This document shows, piece after piece, positions 14,581 to 24,306 of a stretch of DNA of 64,000 bases. This DNA comes from an uncultured Flavobacteriales bacterium (GTDB lineage: Bacteria > Bacteroidota > Bacteroidia > Flavobacteriales > BACL11). The first letter of the stretch is position 1, and each line of letters starts with the position of its first letter. The position numbers and the translations under genes were made by a program. Location of the stretch: positions 868,001 to 932,000 of the forward strand of contig CALSUJ010000001.1 in assembly GCA_943789505.1 (NCBI GenBank), in the 5' to 3' direction. The notes under the pieces were generated by a model. The model worked only from the letters and a program-made list of their open reading frames with translations. It ran no database searches and was not told the DNA's origin.

Positions 14581-16810
14581 AGTCTAACCTGTGATATGCG
14601 GGTAATCGTGTTGAATTTCTATTGCCATATGATTCAACAAAGTCAACAGCAACTTGTTCATCCCACGGGCTAATTTGAGGCATCCCAGTATAAACACCTT
14701 GAGGGAAAGTGATCGCATTTCCTGTGCCGTATACCCAAGTAGCTCCAACATCCCATTTATCATTAAACTTATGTGATATTACTAACGAGAAATCATGCCT
14801 TCTATCATATTTATATGAATACCACTCCCCAAAATTAATATTATCAAATCTTCTATCAGCCCAAGAAAGAGTATAACCAATCCAACCTGTAGTTTTACCT
14901 TTCTTTTTTTGCAAAAAGAGTTCCATTCCATAAGCCTTTCCTTCTCCACCTGTCTCAACGGCATTCTCCCAGGACTCAGTACTTTCTAAATTAGAGTACC
15001 CTGCTTTGTATGTAATTAAATTACTCATAGTTTTATAATAGCCTTCTAAGCTCAACTCATAAGCACCTTGAAATAAAAGGGTACTAACACTTCCTGCCCA
15101 TTGTTTTGATTTTTGGGAAGGTACACTTTCAATAGCTGGCACCCAGATGTCACTTGGAAAACCTACTGATGAATTGGATAATAAATGAATGTTTTGCTCC
15201 ATGCTAGCATATGATGCTTTTAACGACCAACTTTCATTCAGCAAATATCTTGCAGATACTCTAGGTTGTAAACTGATATTATTTTTATCAATAATTTTAT
15301 CCGCTAGTCCTATATTATCAGTTGTACTATTATTTGCTAACGAGTAATATCCAATATGCAAACCAATATTTGCTTTTAATCTACTTGTTATTTTTACATT
15401 ATCTTCCACATAAAAAAACATTTCATGAACATTAGTATTACCAGAAAAGTTAAGTGTCGTATCTAAAGAAAAATTCCGACTTGTATCAGATGACTGAATA
15501 TTAATATTTTGATTTACCTCTCCTGGAAAAAAATGATGGTAAGTATATGATGTCCCAAATTTAATATCATGATTAGGATTTGGCATATAATCAAAATCTA
15601 TTCTTCCTCCATAATCTTCAATTCCTGCTAGATAATCAAAATTAATAGCTGTATTTTCGTTTGTGTTATTTGATGTAAGGCCAAAATTTGTATTAAAGGA
15701 ATATCTACTATATGTTAATGTTGTATTACTAAAAAGCTTATCAGAGAATAAATGATTCCATCTTAATGTAGATGTCAAATTTCCATAGCCTAAACCAAAA
15801 TTTAAAACACCGTTATCTGAGGACTCTCCTCCCTTCCCTCCTTCTTGGCTACCATCATAATCTACCCCAAAAGCATCATTACCCATATAAGCACTTAAGT
15901 AAATTCTATCCTGCTTAGATATCTTGTGATTAATCTTAGCATTAAGATCATAAAAATACAAAGTTAGATCAGTACTTGCTGGCATAAATGGCCCCGCAAG
16001 CAAATCGGCATAAGTTCTTCTTCCGGAAACTATAAAAGATGTTCTGTCCTTAATAATTGGGCCTTCAAGAGTTAATTTAGAAGAAATTAAACCCAGTGTT
16101 GCATCTCCTTTAAACTCCTTCATATTTCCTTCTCTCATATCAATTTCCAGTACAGAAGAAAGTCTACCTCCGAACCTTGCCGGAAATCCTCCTTTTGTTA
16201 GACGTACATTCTTAATAGCATCTGCATTAAAAACTGAAAAAAGACCACCTATATGTGATGCATTATATACAGGCACTCCATCAAGTAAAATTAAATTTTG
16301 ATCAGGGCCACCACCTCTGACATAAAAACCTGAACTTCCTTCACTTGATTGTACTCCAGGTAATAATTGGATAGCTTTTAAAATATCCACCTCTCCTAAA
16401 AGAGCAGGAATAGTTCTTATCTGTTCAATAGGAACTTCAATCATTGATGTTTGTGTTGTCTCAACAATATTTTTTTCTCCAGTTACTACAATTTCTTGAA
16501 TATTAACTGAGGAAAGTTCAAATTCAACATCATGATTTACAGCTGAATTGAAATTAAAGTTTTTTACTTGGTTCTGATAGCCAATAAAAGTAAAGGAGAT
16601 ATCATACACCCCTTCTGGAAGCGTTAAACTATAAAAGCCATAAGTGTTTGATGTAACACCAAGATTCAGTGCCTTAGAATAAATGTTTACCCCCACTACA
16701 CTCTCTCCATTATTCTTATCGGTAATATATCCACTTATAGTGTATTTTTTTTGTGCATAGCTACTTGTCACTATAGCTAATAAGATCAGAATGGTATATA
16801 TTTTTTTCAT
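14561..16810 (-). CDS. TonB-dependent receptor with CarboxypepD_reg domain (frameshifted near its end)
   Basis: 749 residues before a premature stop; about 803 if the frameshift is repaired. Signal peptide 1-19. An N-terminal carboxypeptidase-regulatory-like beta domain (about 22-115, ISGYITDKNNGESVVGVNIY) is followed by a plug domain (about 120-230, VDILKAIQLLPGVQSSEGSSGFYVRGGGPDQNLILLDGVP) and a barrel. The plug's LYVRGG-type sequence is the SusC-unlike DUF4249 partner class. It and the DUF4249 lipoprotein form a transport pair at the outer membrane; the imported compound is unknown. The break lies in homopolymer-rich sequence, so it may be a sequencing or assembly error; otherwise the barrel lacks its last strands and would not assemble. 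Confidence 0.88.
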   Translation of the reverse strand: MKKIYTILILLAIVTSSYAQKKYTISGYITDKNNGESVVGVNIYSKALNLGVTSNTYGFYSLTLPEGVYDISFTFIGYQNQVKNFNFNSAVNHDVEFELSSVNIQEIVVTGEKNIVETTQTSMIEVPIEQIRTIPALLGEVDILKAIQLLPGVQSSEGSSGFYVRGGGPDQNLILLDGVPVYNASHIGGLFSVFNADAIKNVRLTKGGFPARFGGRLSSVLEIDMREGNMKEFKGDATLGLISSKLTLEGPIIKDRTSFIVSGRRTYADLLAGPFMPASTDLTLYFYDLNAKINHKISKQDRIYLSAYMGNDAFGVDYDGSQEGGKGGESSDNGVLNFGLGYGNLTSTLRWNHLFSDKLFSNTTLTYSRYSFNTNFGLTSNNTNENTAINFDYLAGIEDYGGRIDFDYMPNPNHDIKFGTSYTYHHFFPGEVNQNINIQSSDTSRNFSLDTTLNFSGNTNVHEMFFYVEDNVKITSRLKANIGLHIGYYSLANNSTTDNIGLADKIIDKNNISLQPRVSARYLLNESWSLKASYASMEQNIHLLSNSSVGFPSDIWVPAIESVPSQKSKQWAGSVSTLLFQGAYELSLEGYYKTMSNLITYKAGYSNLESTESWENAVETGGEGKAYGMELFLQKKKGKTTGWIGYTLSWADRRFDNINFGEWYSYKYDRRHDFSLVISHKFNDKWDVGATWVYGTGNAITFPQGVYTGMPQISPWDEQVAVDFVESYGNRNSTRLPAYHRLDFGVNKT

Positions 16811-16920
16811 GATTTATATAACGGAATATATTTTAAATATTGTTAAAATTAATAAACTTAGCATTCATTATGCCAATTAGTTCGTCTTTTTTCATAATCA
16901 AAATTACTAAATATTTTTCT

Positions 16921-16995
16921 AAAAAAATAAGAACTTAGGACAGAGAACCCACCAAACAGAAACTTGGTCAAATGAGTGGCTCTTTGTTTTTTTAG
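16921..16995 (+). repeat. Module A repeat, copy 6
   Basis: AAAAAAATAAGAACTTAGGA, CAGAGAACCCACCAAA, a decayed hairpin (ACTTGGTCAAATGAGTGGCT) and a T run. Module B follows at once, as at 771-985. Confidence 0.75.
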
Positions 16996-16996
16996 T

Positions 16997-17075
16997 TATG
17001 GTAGCAGGATTACAACCAACACTTATTTCACTAGATTATAGTAAGCTTGTAATCCGTCAAACCAAAGTGGACTCT
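16997..17075 (+). repeat. Module B repeat, copy 5 (short)
   Basis: ATGGTAGCAGGATTACAACC, ACTTATTTCACTAGATTATA, GTAAGCTTGTAATCC, then CAAACCAAAGTGGACTC, which recalls the CCAACCAAAGCGGAATCC end of the C part. The middle with the GCACC boxes is deleted. Confidence 0.75.
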
Positions 17076-17131
17076 TTAGTGTAAAAGTCTAGTATATGGT
17101 TTTTTTATTTTTACCTTTTAAATTAATAAAA

Positions 17132-17277
17132 ATGAAAGACAAAGAAAACGCAATTAAGTTCATAAAAGAACTAAAAAGAAAGACAAGAAAAAGATACAAC
17201 TCTGAGTAGAAAATAGCAGTTGTATTGGCTAGCTTAAATAAGAATATTCCATTTTGGTTTGATGGAATGCATGTAAT
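17132..17277 (+). pseudogene. Possible relic of an IS3-type transposase OrfA start
   Basis: An ATG at 17132 opens MKDKENAIKFIKELKRKTRK, then RYNSE and a TAG at 17207. The frame continues KIAVVLASLN before diverging. RKTRKRYNSE-KIAVVLASL resembles the N-terminal helix of IS3-family OrfA proteins (pattern RxxRRxYsaEEKlrIVLegL), with GAG to TAG explaining the stop. Only about 30 residues are comparable, and no terminal inverted repeats or OrfB were found, so this is a weak, low-confidence call. Confidence 0.35.
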
Positions 17278-17286
17278 AATCCAAAA

Positions 17287-20200
17287 TTATTTCTTATAAA
17301 AAGTTCTACTGTTTATTTTTCCTTGCAATGAGACAGATATTAAATACATACCTGAAGATAAATGAGAAACATCTATAGTTGCATTATTTAATTTTGAAAA
17401 ATTATATTCTGAAAAAATTACTTTTCCTGAAATATCATAAATAATAGCTGAAAAATCTGATGAATTTTTATCTAATTGAATATTTAGAGTACTTAGTACA
17501 GGATTAGGATAAATATTGTAGTTTGAAAAAATCTCGTTATTTTCTGAGATTATAAAATTGAAATTCTGAAGATCTATATCTCCTAATTCAGATGTAATTG
17601 TTGAAGTAAAAACTGAAGAAAAACATGGATTGATAAAAACATTATTAAATGTAACACTATTCATATTTCCTGAAGTGTAATTATTCCCATCGGGAATAGT
17701 TTGAGTAAAAACACTAATTCCTCCAAAAGGCAAATTTGTAATAGTGAAACTGCCAAGATTTCCATTAACAACTGATGTATTTTGAATTATTACTTCAGAA
17801 TTTGATACTATTACACTTACAATTAAGTAAGCATTTATATTTATACTCCCCCCACCAGCTATAATACTTGAGGTTCCTATAGTGTCACCAACACTCATTG
17901 ATGCAATATCAAAAGAACCTCCATTAGATTCAAATAATGCAGTTGACATATCAACTTCACCAGAATCTTGACTCACTTCAATTGTTAAATCAGCTATACT
18001 ATCACACCAATTATTGGAAAGTGATACAGTAACCAATGGAGTAAAATTAGCAGAGTAAATTATTGAGGATGAATCTGTACATCCATTAGCATCAACTACA
18101 ATAAAAGTATATAAACCTGAGATAATTGGATTAACTGAGAAACTAGTACCAAAATTATTAGAACTTGAAGCGACAAAACCATTTGGGCCCCAATATTCAA
18201 AAGTATATGGTATTGTTCCACCATTTGAATTCCCGATCAAGGTACTTGAACTACTTATCAAAACAGGAGCTAACAAAATTGGTTCAATAATTGTAATAGA
18301 ATCTATTGACGAGCAATTATTTGAATCTGTTACAGTAACTGAATATACTCCAGCAACTAAATTATTTATAGTATTTGTTATTGAACCGTTTGACCATAAA
18401 TAACTGTAAGGAGAATTACCACCATTAGTAGTTATATTTATACCTCCATCAATATATCCATTGCAAGAAACTTGAGAAATATTACTCATAATATTTATAG
18501 CAGTACCAATATTAAGATTTGTTGTGACAATAGAATCACAACCACTAGAGTTAGTCAATGTATCAATGTATATTCCTGATGTAGAATAAGTATTGCTATT
18601 TACAATATAAGAACTACCAAAACATAAATTTTGATTATTTGGAGTAATACTAGAATTAGTAATTGTTAAGTTTAAATTATGAATACTATCACAGCCTAAT
18701 AAATTCGTATACGTGCTTGTATAAGCACCGCTTGTTGTGTAAACAAGTCCATTCCAGATATAACTATCACATTCCGTAACAAAAGAAGTAGTCAAACTAG
18801 TACTATTAATAACCAGTACCAATGACGCTATTGAATCACAGCCTGAAGAATTGGGAGAAACACTATTAAATGTACCACTTGAAATATAGTTTATTCCATT
18901 CCATAGATATGATGAATCACAAGTAATAACAGAAACTGAGGATGTACTACTAGTGTTAACTATTAAGTTAGTATTGATAATAGAATCACATCCATTAATA
19001 GTCGTTAGAGTATCAGAATATGTTCCTGATAAAAAATAACTATTTATTCCTACAACAAAACTATCCCCATTACAAATAGAATAATTATTAAAACTAGTGT
19101 TTGGAACAGGCCCGGAAACAGTTATCGTATCTATGATCTCACATAGACTTAAATCGGTAACTCTTACCTGATAATCACCAGAAGATAAAGCATTTGGATT
19201 GACAGGCAGCCCATTCATATCAAAGTAATAGCTTGTGTAAGGAGGGAATCCTCCGTTAGGATTAACTGATATAGAACCATCCCCAACCCCACAATAAGAT
19301 TCAGGCAGAACTGAAGCATTGGTTTTTAAGCTAATTCCACAGGGAGGGTAAACAGTAATTGAAATAACTTGGGAAGTATTTTCAATGGCGGGTGCAGGAC
19401 AAAAATCATCTGAAACTTTAATAACAAAAGTATAAACTGTAGGCTTAAAATCACTCCCACAAGTATTTACAACATGATTACAAGAAGTAATCCATTCAAA
19501 CTCACCACTACCGCTACCACCTGAAGTAATAAATGGTGGAGTAGCTCCCGTACCTATTTCATTAAAAGTTGCACAAGGTGGGTTTTGACAAGGAATATTA
19601 TTAAAATAATCGTAGAACTGCCCTCCCGAAATCTCAAACAATAAATCCTGCTGCGATCCATTTGGGTAAATATCATTATCAATAGCATTAAAATCAAACT
19701 TAACAGTATCACCACAATGAACTAAAGTATCCCATTGATATGGAGCTGGCGTAGAAGGATAAAAAAATGGAGGCTGTACGGATGGCCTAACATTACATAG
19801 CGTATTAGCACCGACATTTCCATTTGTTGTATCTCCTAAATTACAAGTAGGAGGAATTAATACGACCTGTATCTCTCTAAAAATTTCTGAGACTAACTGT
19901 CCACATTTAAAAGCTGAAACTTTAGTACAAGTAACAAAATTTCCTTGCTGATTAGCAGGATACCAAGTCCTTCCTGTTTGATTATTCATTAAAATACCAT
20001 TTATTGGATTTAAATAAGAATAAGGAGCACTAAAGAATAACGCAGTAGAGTTTGGATTTAAATAATCATAGCCAAGATCATCTAAAGGTTGACCCCAAGT
20101 ATAATTAATGGAGTCCTGCTCCTCATCAAATGCATTATGACTATAAGTGAAGCCATTAGAAAAGGCTAAAGGATCGTATCCGTTTCCAACTTCTAAAATA

Positions 20201-20781
20201 GTTCTTGGTTTTTCAAAAAACTTGGGAGAAGAGTCATAACACTCATTATTGGAAGGAAAAACTTGACCCAATGAATCAATATATGAGTACATGACGGCTC
20301 TTAGTGTAAATCCTTCATTAGCCATTCCATTAGAAATGGCTGCATTTCTACAACATGAAGACCAAGTAAAATGCCAGCCATTTGCATCAGGAATACCTGA
20401 AATCTCAATTGTATCTGATCGATAAGTGTGTTCCTCAACTGCACCATTTCCACTGCCAGCTTGACCTATATTAATACCCCCACAAGAAAACTGCGTATTA
20501 GGCCCATTAACCGTATTACAAGAAGGTGAAATGTCATTAGCTCCAATATATGATAATGGAATCGTTGATATTCCGGGGACATTATGCACATCTAGCGACA
20601 TGCTTGTTAAAATTGCAATTCCTTGACAATCTCTATAAACTTTAACACTAAAAACATAAGCTCCTTTTTTATTGCCTGACTTAATACATTCCCAAGTAAT
20701 CTCTCCTCCCATGAGGTGAGTTGCCTTAACAGTATTAAGTGTAAAAGCAAGAAGAATAAAAACCGATATTAATTTTTTCAT
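17287..20781 (-). CDS. Large T9SS-secreted repeat protein (adhesin-like)
   Basis: 1164 residues with a signal peptide (1-20, cut before THLMGGEITW). The N-terminal THLMGGEITWECIKSG region opens a family of giant Bacteroidota surface proteins. Roughly residues 560-755 contain four tandem repeats of about 50 residues, each with a NGCDSI/SGCDSI motif. A SprB-type repeat follows (about 765-840, SQVSCNGYIDGGINITTNGGNSPYSYLWSNG), then a second one. The last 80 residues (YNIYPNPVLSTLNIQL ... DISGKVIFSE ... LSSGMYLISV) are a complete type A T9SS sorting domain. It is likely attached to or released from the cell surface and may act in adhesion or gliding. It is monocistronic. Confidence 0.88.
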   Translation of the reverse strand: MKKLISVFILLAFTLNTVKATHLMGGEITWECIKSGNKKGAYVFSVKVYRDCQGIAILTSMSLDVHNVPGISTIPLSYIGANDISPSCNTVNGPNTQFSCGGINIGQAGSGNGAVEEHTYRSDTIEISGIPDANGWHFTWSSCCRNAAISNGMANEGFTLRAVMYSYIDSLGQVFPSNNECYDSSPKFFEKPRTILEVGNGYDPLAFSNGFTYSHNAFDEEQDSINYTWGQPLDDLGYDYLNPNSTALFFSAPYSYLNPINGILMNNQTGRTWYPANQQGNFVTCTKVSAFKCGQLVSEIFREIQVVLIPPTCNLGDTTNGNVGANTLCNVRPSVQPPFFYPSTPAPYQWDTLVHCGDTVKFDFNAIDNDIYPNGSQQDLLFEISGGQFYDYFNNIPCQNPPCATFNEIGTGATPPFITSGGSGSGEFEWITSCNHVVNTCGSDFKPTVYTFVIKVSDDFCPAPAIENTSQVISITVYPPCGISLKTNASVLPESYCGVGDGSISVNPNGGFPPYTSYYFDMNGLPVNPNALSSGDYQVRVTDLSLCEIIDTITVSGPVPNTSFNNYSICNGDSFVVGINSYFLSGTYSDTLTTINGCDSIINTNLIVNTSSTSSVSVITCDSSYLWNGINYISSGTFNSVSPNSSGCDSIASLVLVINSTSLTTSFVTECDSYIWNGLVYTTSGAYTSTYTNLLGCDSIHNLNLTITNSSITPNNQNLCFGSSYIVNSNTYSTSGIYIDTLTNSSGCDSIVTTNLNIGTAINIMSNISQVSCNGYIDGGINITTNGGNSPYSYLWSNGSITNTINNLVAGVYSVTVTDSNNCSSIDSITIIEPILLAPVLISSSSTLIGNSNGGTIPYTFEYWGPNGFVASSSNNFGTSFSVNPIISGLYTFIVVDANGCTDSSSIIYSANFTPLVTVSLSNNWCDSIADLTIEVSQDSGEVDMSTALFESNGGSFDIASMSVGDTIGTSSIIAGGGSININAYLIVSVIVSNSEVIIQNTSVVNGNLGSFTITNLPFGGISVFTQTIPDGNNYTSGNMNSVTFNNVFINPCFSSVFTSTITSELGDIDLQNFNFIISENNEIFSNYNIYPNPVLSTLNIQLDKNSSDFSAIIYDISGKVIFSEYNFSKLNNATIDVSHLSSGMYLISVSLQGKINSRTFYKK

Positions 20782-21012
20782 AAACTATTTTTTATTTCCC
20801 AAAATTAAGAAATTATTGAGCAGAACAGATGATTCTTTAAATAACATCTTATCCATTCAAATTTTTAAAAAAGTATTGTATATAATTCTATCAACTAGAA
20901 TTATAATTAAAAAAAAATACATAGAACCAAAAAAACTTAGAAGTTGAAATATATAATAGTAGAGGATAAGAAAAAGAGATTACTTTTTATTAAATTATAT
21001 TCTAATAAATTA

Positions 21013-22806
21013 TCAAAATAATGAAAGCTGACCTTCGTATTTATGATTTGTTCCAAAAACATCTTTAATTTCGATAGAATATAAATAAATACCTAATTGA
21101 AGGTTTTTACCTGTGTTATTAAACTTCCCATTCCAACCTTTTTCAATATCATTTGTAGAAAATATTACTTGCCCCCATCTAGAGTAAATATTCATTAAAA
21201 ATTGATTAACACCTACACCAAAGGGTTTAAATTCTGAATTTATATTATCATCAATAGAAAAAGGCGTAAAAGCATTTGGGATAAATAGTTCGTATTCTAA
21301 TATTATTACCTTCTTTCTTAATATATCAATGCAATTATATTCAGTTGTCAATTTAAGAGAAACATCATATTCTCCTATTTCTTGATAAGAATGAAATGCT
21401 ATTGAATCTGTTCCGTTAGTACCATCACCAAAATCCCAATCCCAATACAATGCATTTTGCCAAGTAAGCTTGGTCATATCAATAAAAACAATTGGAACAT
21501 TAAGTTGGCTATATAGCCTTTCGTAATCTGATATTATAGTAAAATCTATAATTGGTGAAATAAGGTTAGACACAAATACAGTATCAAATAGCTTACAGCC
21601 ATTATCATCTGTCACCTCAAAACTATACTCTCCTTCATGCAATCTAGTAGCAAATCTAGATATTTGAGAATCACTCCATAAATAGTTATATGGGGAGACA
21701 CCTCCATTAACATCAACAGTAATCTGACCAACCTCTTTCTGACAAGTGTCGGGAAAAATATTAATATTCCAAGTTATGCTATCTGGTTGATTTAAAAATA
21801 TATTACCATCCCAAGCGCAACCATTATTATCACGAATACCAATCAAGAACTCACCTGATTCCTTAAATACAAGTGGATTTAATATTTCTACATTATCACA
21901 AAAAAAAGTATATGGTGAAACTCCTCCAATTGGATTAAAAAAAATTCCACCATCATTATAATCATAGCAACTTATATCATATCCATTATAATCATATAGA
22001 GAATTTACAACTCCAGTTAGAAATTCTTCTGGGTCAGAAATAGGAAATGTAAACTGCTCTTCACACCCTAATCCATTTGTTACTATTAAACTATACAAAC
22101 CTTTAGATAAACCTGAAATATTTTGACTATTTGAAAAATAACCGTTAGGCCCTGTCCAAGCAAAACTATAAGGAACATTACCACCAGTTGGTGTTGCATT
22201 AATCCAACCATCATTACCATCCTTACACGAAATACTATAAGTTGAATAATTAGATAATTCAAAATCAATATCTTGAGAAATTATTAGCGGTTGAGCTATA
22301 TTAAATGTATCTCTAACAAAACAATTATTATCATCAATTTGTAAATAATAAATCCCTGGAGCTAAATTAACTCTATTTGCTATTGATAAATTAATATCTG
22401 ACCAATTATAAACAGGCAATATTAAATTTATTGGGTTGATGTCAATTTTACCATCATCATAACCATAACAGCTAATATTATTAGTTGAAGATGTAAATTG
22501 CATATTAAATCCTATCCCGATTGTAAAACTAGTATCTCTAGTAAAAAAACTTACGTTATCAGTAATAACTACATCATATAAACCTGGAAATAAGTTAAAA
22601 ATATCGCTTGATGTTGAACTAAAAGAATTAGGACCAGTCCAAGAATAAGAATAGGATCCAGTACCTCCACTAATATTTAATATTATTGATCCATCAGAAT
22701 AATTAATACATAGTTCATCATCTACATTAGCAGAAATATTAAAACTTTGAGAATAAAGAGTGCTAGAAAATGCAATAAAAGATAAAGCAATAACTATTTT
22801 TTTCAT
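21013..22806 (-). CDS. SprB/PKD repeat protein with T9SS type B sorting domain
   Basis: 597 residues with a signal peptide (1-19). It carries about five SprB-type repeats (each with a C.....DG.I....GG..PY.Y.W pattern: about residues 30-105, 115-175, 190-260, 270-335, 345-410), then a PKD domain (about 430-505, WDWDFGDGTNGTDSIAFHSY). The C-terminal domain (FIPNAFTPFSIDDNINSEFKP ... IYSRWGQVIFST ... GWNGKFNNTGKNLQLGIYLYSIEI) is the gliding-motility-associated C-terminal domain, T9SS type B. Type B substrates usually rely on a PorP/SprF-like partner; none is encoded here. Probable surface adhesin or gliding-related protein. It shares repeat type with, but is not homologous throughout to, the neighbour at 17287. 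Confidence 0.88.
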   Translation of the reverse strand: MKKIVIALSFIAFSSTLYSQSFNISANVDDELCINYSDGSIILNISGGTGSYSYSWTGPNSFSSTSSDIFNLFPGLYDVVITDNVSFFTRDTSFTIGIGFNMQFTSSTNNISCYGYDDGKIDINPINLILPVYNWSDINLSIANRVNLAPGIYYLQIDDNNCFVRDTFNIAQPLIISQDIDFELSNYSTYSISCKDGNDGWINATPTGGNVPYSFAWTGPNGYFSNSQNISGLSKGLYSLIVTNGLGCEEQFTFPISDPEEFLTGVVNSLYDYNGYDISCYDYNDGGIFFNPIGGVSPYTFFCDNVEILNPLVFKESGEFLIGIRDNNGCAWDGNIFLNQPDSITWNINIFPDTCQKEVGQITVDVNGGVSPYNYLWSDSQISRFATRLHEGEYSFEVTDDNGCKLFDTVFVSNLISPIIDFTIISDYERLYSQLNVPIVFIDMTKLTWQNALYWDWDFGDGTNGTDSIAFHSYQEIGEYDVSLKLTTEYNCIDILRKKVIILEYELFIPNAFTPFSIDDNINSEFKPFGVGVNQFLMNIYSRWGQVIFSTNDIEKGWNGKFNNTGKNLQLGIYLYSIEIKDVFGTNHKYEGQLSLF

Positions 22807-22850
22807 ATTACAAAAATACAGAAAATTATTAGAAATTTTAAAATATATTT

Positions 22851-23005
22851 TAGTGGTAGCAGGATTAAAACTTCTACCCTTTTCACTAGATTACAGTAAG
22901 CTTTAAAACTAAAATTTGCACCACTTTTTGCACCGCTAATCAATCTACTAAAAAAAACTTAAAAAAATTATTTGATTATCTGGGTAATGTCTTATTTTAA
23001 AAAAT
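22851..23005 (+). repeat. Module B/C repeat, copy 6
   Basis: Almost identical to copy 1: TAGTGGTAGCAGGATTAAAA, CCCTTTTCACTAGATTACAG, CTTTAAAACTAAAATTTGCA, two GCACC boxes, GCTAATCAATCTACTAAA and TTATTTGATTATCTGGGTAA. It fills most of the gap between the type B protein and the gene ending at 23010. Confidence 0.88.
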
Positions 23006-23009
23006 AATA

Positions 23010-23540
23010 TTATTCTATAACTATTCTTTTCTCTACTGTTCCATCATCATAGATGTAAAAGAGAGGTTCGTTTTTAGCTCCCTTATTTTCTCTTCCTAAA
23101 AGATCAATTACTTTCACTAACTCTCTATTCTTATAGTTTATTTTTTCATCACCTATACCTGTTGTACTACAATTAGTTCCTACTCTTAGCATATTATTAG
23201 ATGGTGTTACAAATATTGCTTTATCTCCCTCACATTCAAATATAACTGGAGTAACTAATTCATTTCCAAAATGCAAATCAACTGTTAGTGTGTCATTTTC
23301 AAATGTATAAGGATGAGTTCCTGGAAGAGCATTTGTATCACCTGCTTGATATGTTTGATATAATGAATCACAATTACTAACTACACAATAAAAGGTATAA
23401 CGAATTCCGTTTTCAAAAATATACATTGTATTTAAACTAACTTCATAAGTCCACTTTCCATCAATTGGATAAGAATTTTGTGCTGGTGTTATTTGTGTTA
23501 TTCCTAAAGCAATAGCTAATGTTACTAAGATCTTTTTCAT
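23010..23540 (-). CDS. Small secreted protein with short T9SS-like tail
   Basis: 176 residues with a signal peptide (1-20, ending ITPAQ). The body (YPIDGKWTYEVSLNTMYIFENGIRYTFYCV...) looks like a single lipocalin-like or beta-rich domain, with Cys pairs, but is not a family I recognise. The last 40 residues (LVKVIDLLGRENK ... PLFYIYDDGTVEKRIVIE) are the short tail shared with the proteins at 12154, 23706 and 24875. Likely T9SS export. Isolated between repeat B6 and module A at 23638. Confidence 0.75.
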   Translation of the reverse strand: MKKILVTLAIALGITQITPAQNSYPIDGKWTYEVSLNTMYIFENGIRYTFYCVVSNCDSLYQTYQAGDTNALPGTHPYTFENDTLTVDLHFGNELVTPVIFECEGDKAIFVTPSNNMLRVGTNCSTTGIGDEKINYKNRELVKVIDLLGRENKGAKNEPLFYIYDDGTVEKRIVIE

Positions 23541-23637
23541 AATTTTTGGTTTTATAATTAATAATGATGCAATTATGCGACAAATATCTAAAATTTACTT
23601 CACGCCTAAAGTTGAACTTTCTAATATTTTTTTCTCT

Positions 23638-23708
23638 AAAAAAGTTCGAAAATGGAACCAAGAGGTCCACAAAAAACAAACCCACTCATTTGAGTAGGTT
23701 TTTAGTTA
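23638..23708 (+). repeat. Module A repeat, copy 7
   Basis: AAAAAAGTTCGAAAATGGAA, CCAAGAGGTCCACAAAAAAC, then hairpin AAACCCACTCATTTGAGTAG with a T run. It overlaps the stop codon of the minus-strand gene ending at 23706. Confidence 0.8.
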
Positions 23709-24243
23709 TTCAAGAATTACTCTCTTCTCTACTTTTCCGTCATCATAAATATAGAATAAGAGTTTATTTCTTTTTTCATTAGTTTCTCTTCCTAATATAT
23801 CTGTTATTTTAAGTAATGCTTTGGTTGCAGTATGTTCTTTAACTCCAACAGAATTAACAACACTAAAAGAAATTATATCATTATCATCAGGCACAATGCC
23901 AGCTGTACAAGGGGGTCCGCCACCTCCAGAAGACAAAGTTAAATCGAAAAGATAATTTCCAGCTAATAGTGGATTTAACTTAAAAGTATCAATAGTATTA
24001 CAAATCGCAGCTGCAATTCCTATGCAATGTTGAGTCGAAGCTAATATATTATTACCTAGAATATTGAATGACTTAAAATCTAAAGGACAGCCAGAAGAAA
24101 TAAATAAAAGTTCAGCATAAATATAAACTGTATCAGTATTATTTGGATTTGCAGGAGCAACAATCAAAGAAGAAATAGAACCTAGCATTTGTGTAAACCC
24201 AATAATTGGGAAAACAAAGTAATATAAGTAATAGTTTTTTCAT
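23706..24243 (-). CDS. Secreted protein with short T9SS-like tail (frameshift in signal peptide)
   Basis: The open frame starts only at 24188 (160 codons, MLGSISS...) and has no export signal. Directly upstream in another frame, an ATG at 24243 encodes MKKLLLILLCF. If one base is removed from the TTTTCCC run at 24208-24214 (minus strand), it continues PIIGFTQMLGSISS, a perfect signal peptide joined to the frame. I therefore call one gene with a single-base frameshift. The tail (LLKITDILGRET ... LLFYIYDDGKVEKRVILE) belongs to the shared short-tail group. A Gly-rich stretch (SSGGGGPP) lies mid-protein. Function unknown. Confidence 0.7.
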
Positions 24244-24306
24244 TGATAATCGTTTTAGCTAAACTGAAATTTAATGCAGTTAAGGTTTTGTTAGCTTTAC
24301 GTTATA

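Larger units (their letters stand above)
16811..17286. other. Intergenic stretch with repeats and an IS3-like relic
   Basis: These 476 bases hold a module A copy (16921-16995), a short module B copy (16997-17060) and, from 17132, a plus-strand reading frame broken by an in-frame TAG. Nothing else recognisable was seen before the stop of the large adhesin gene at 17287. Confidence 0.6.

Noticed and set aside
18500-19120. CRISPR array
   Set aside because: The periodic signal is coding (about 50-residue protein repeats), with no identical direct repeats or cas genes.
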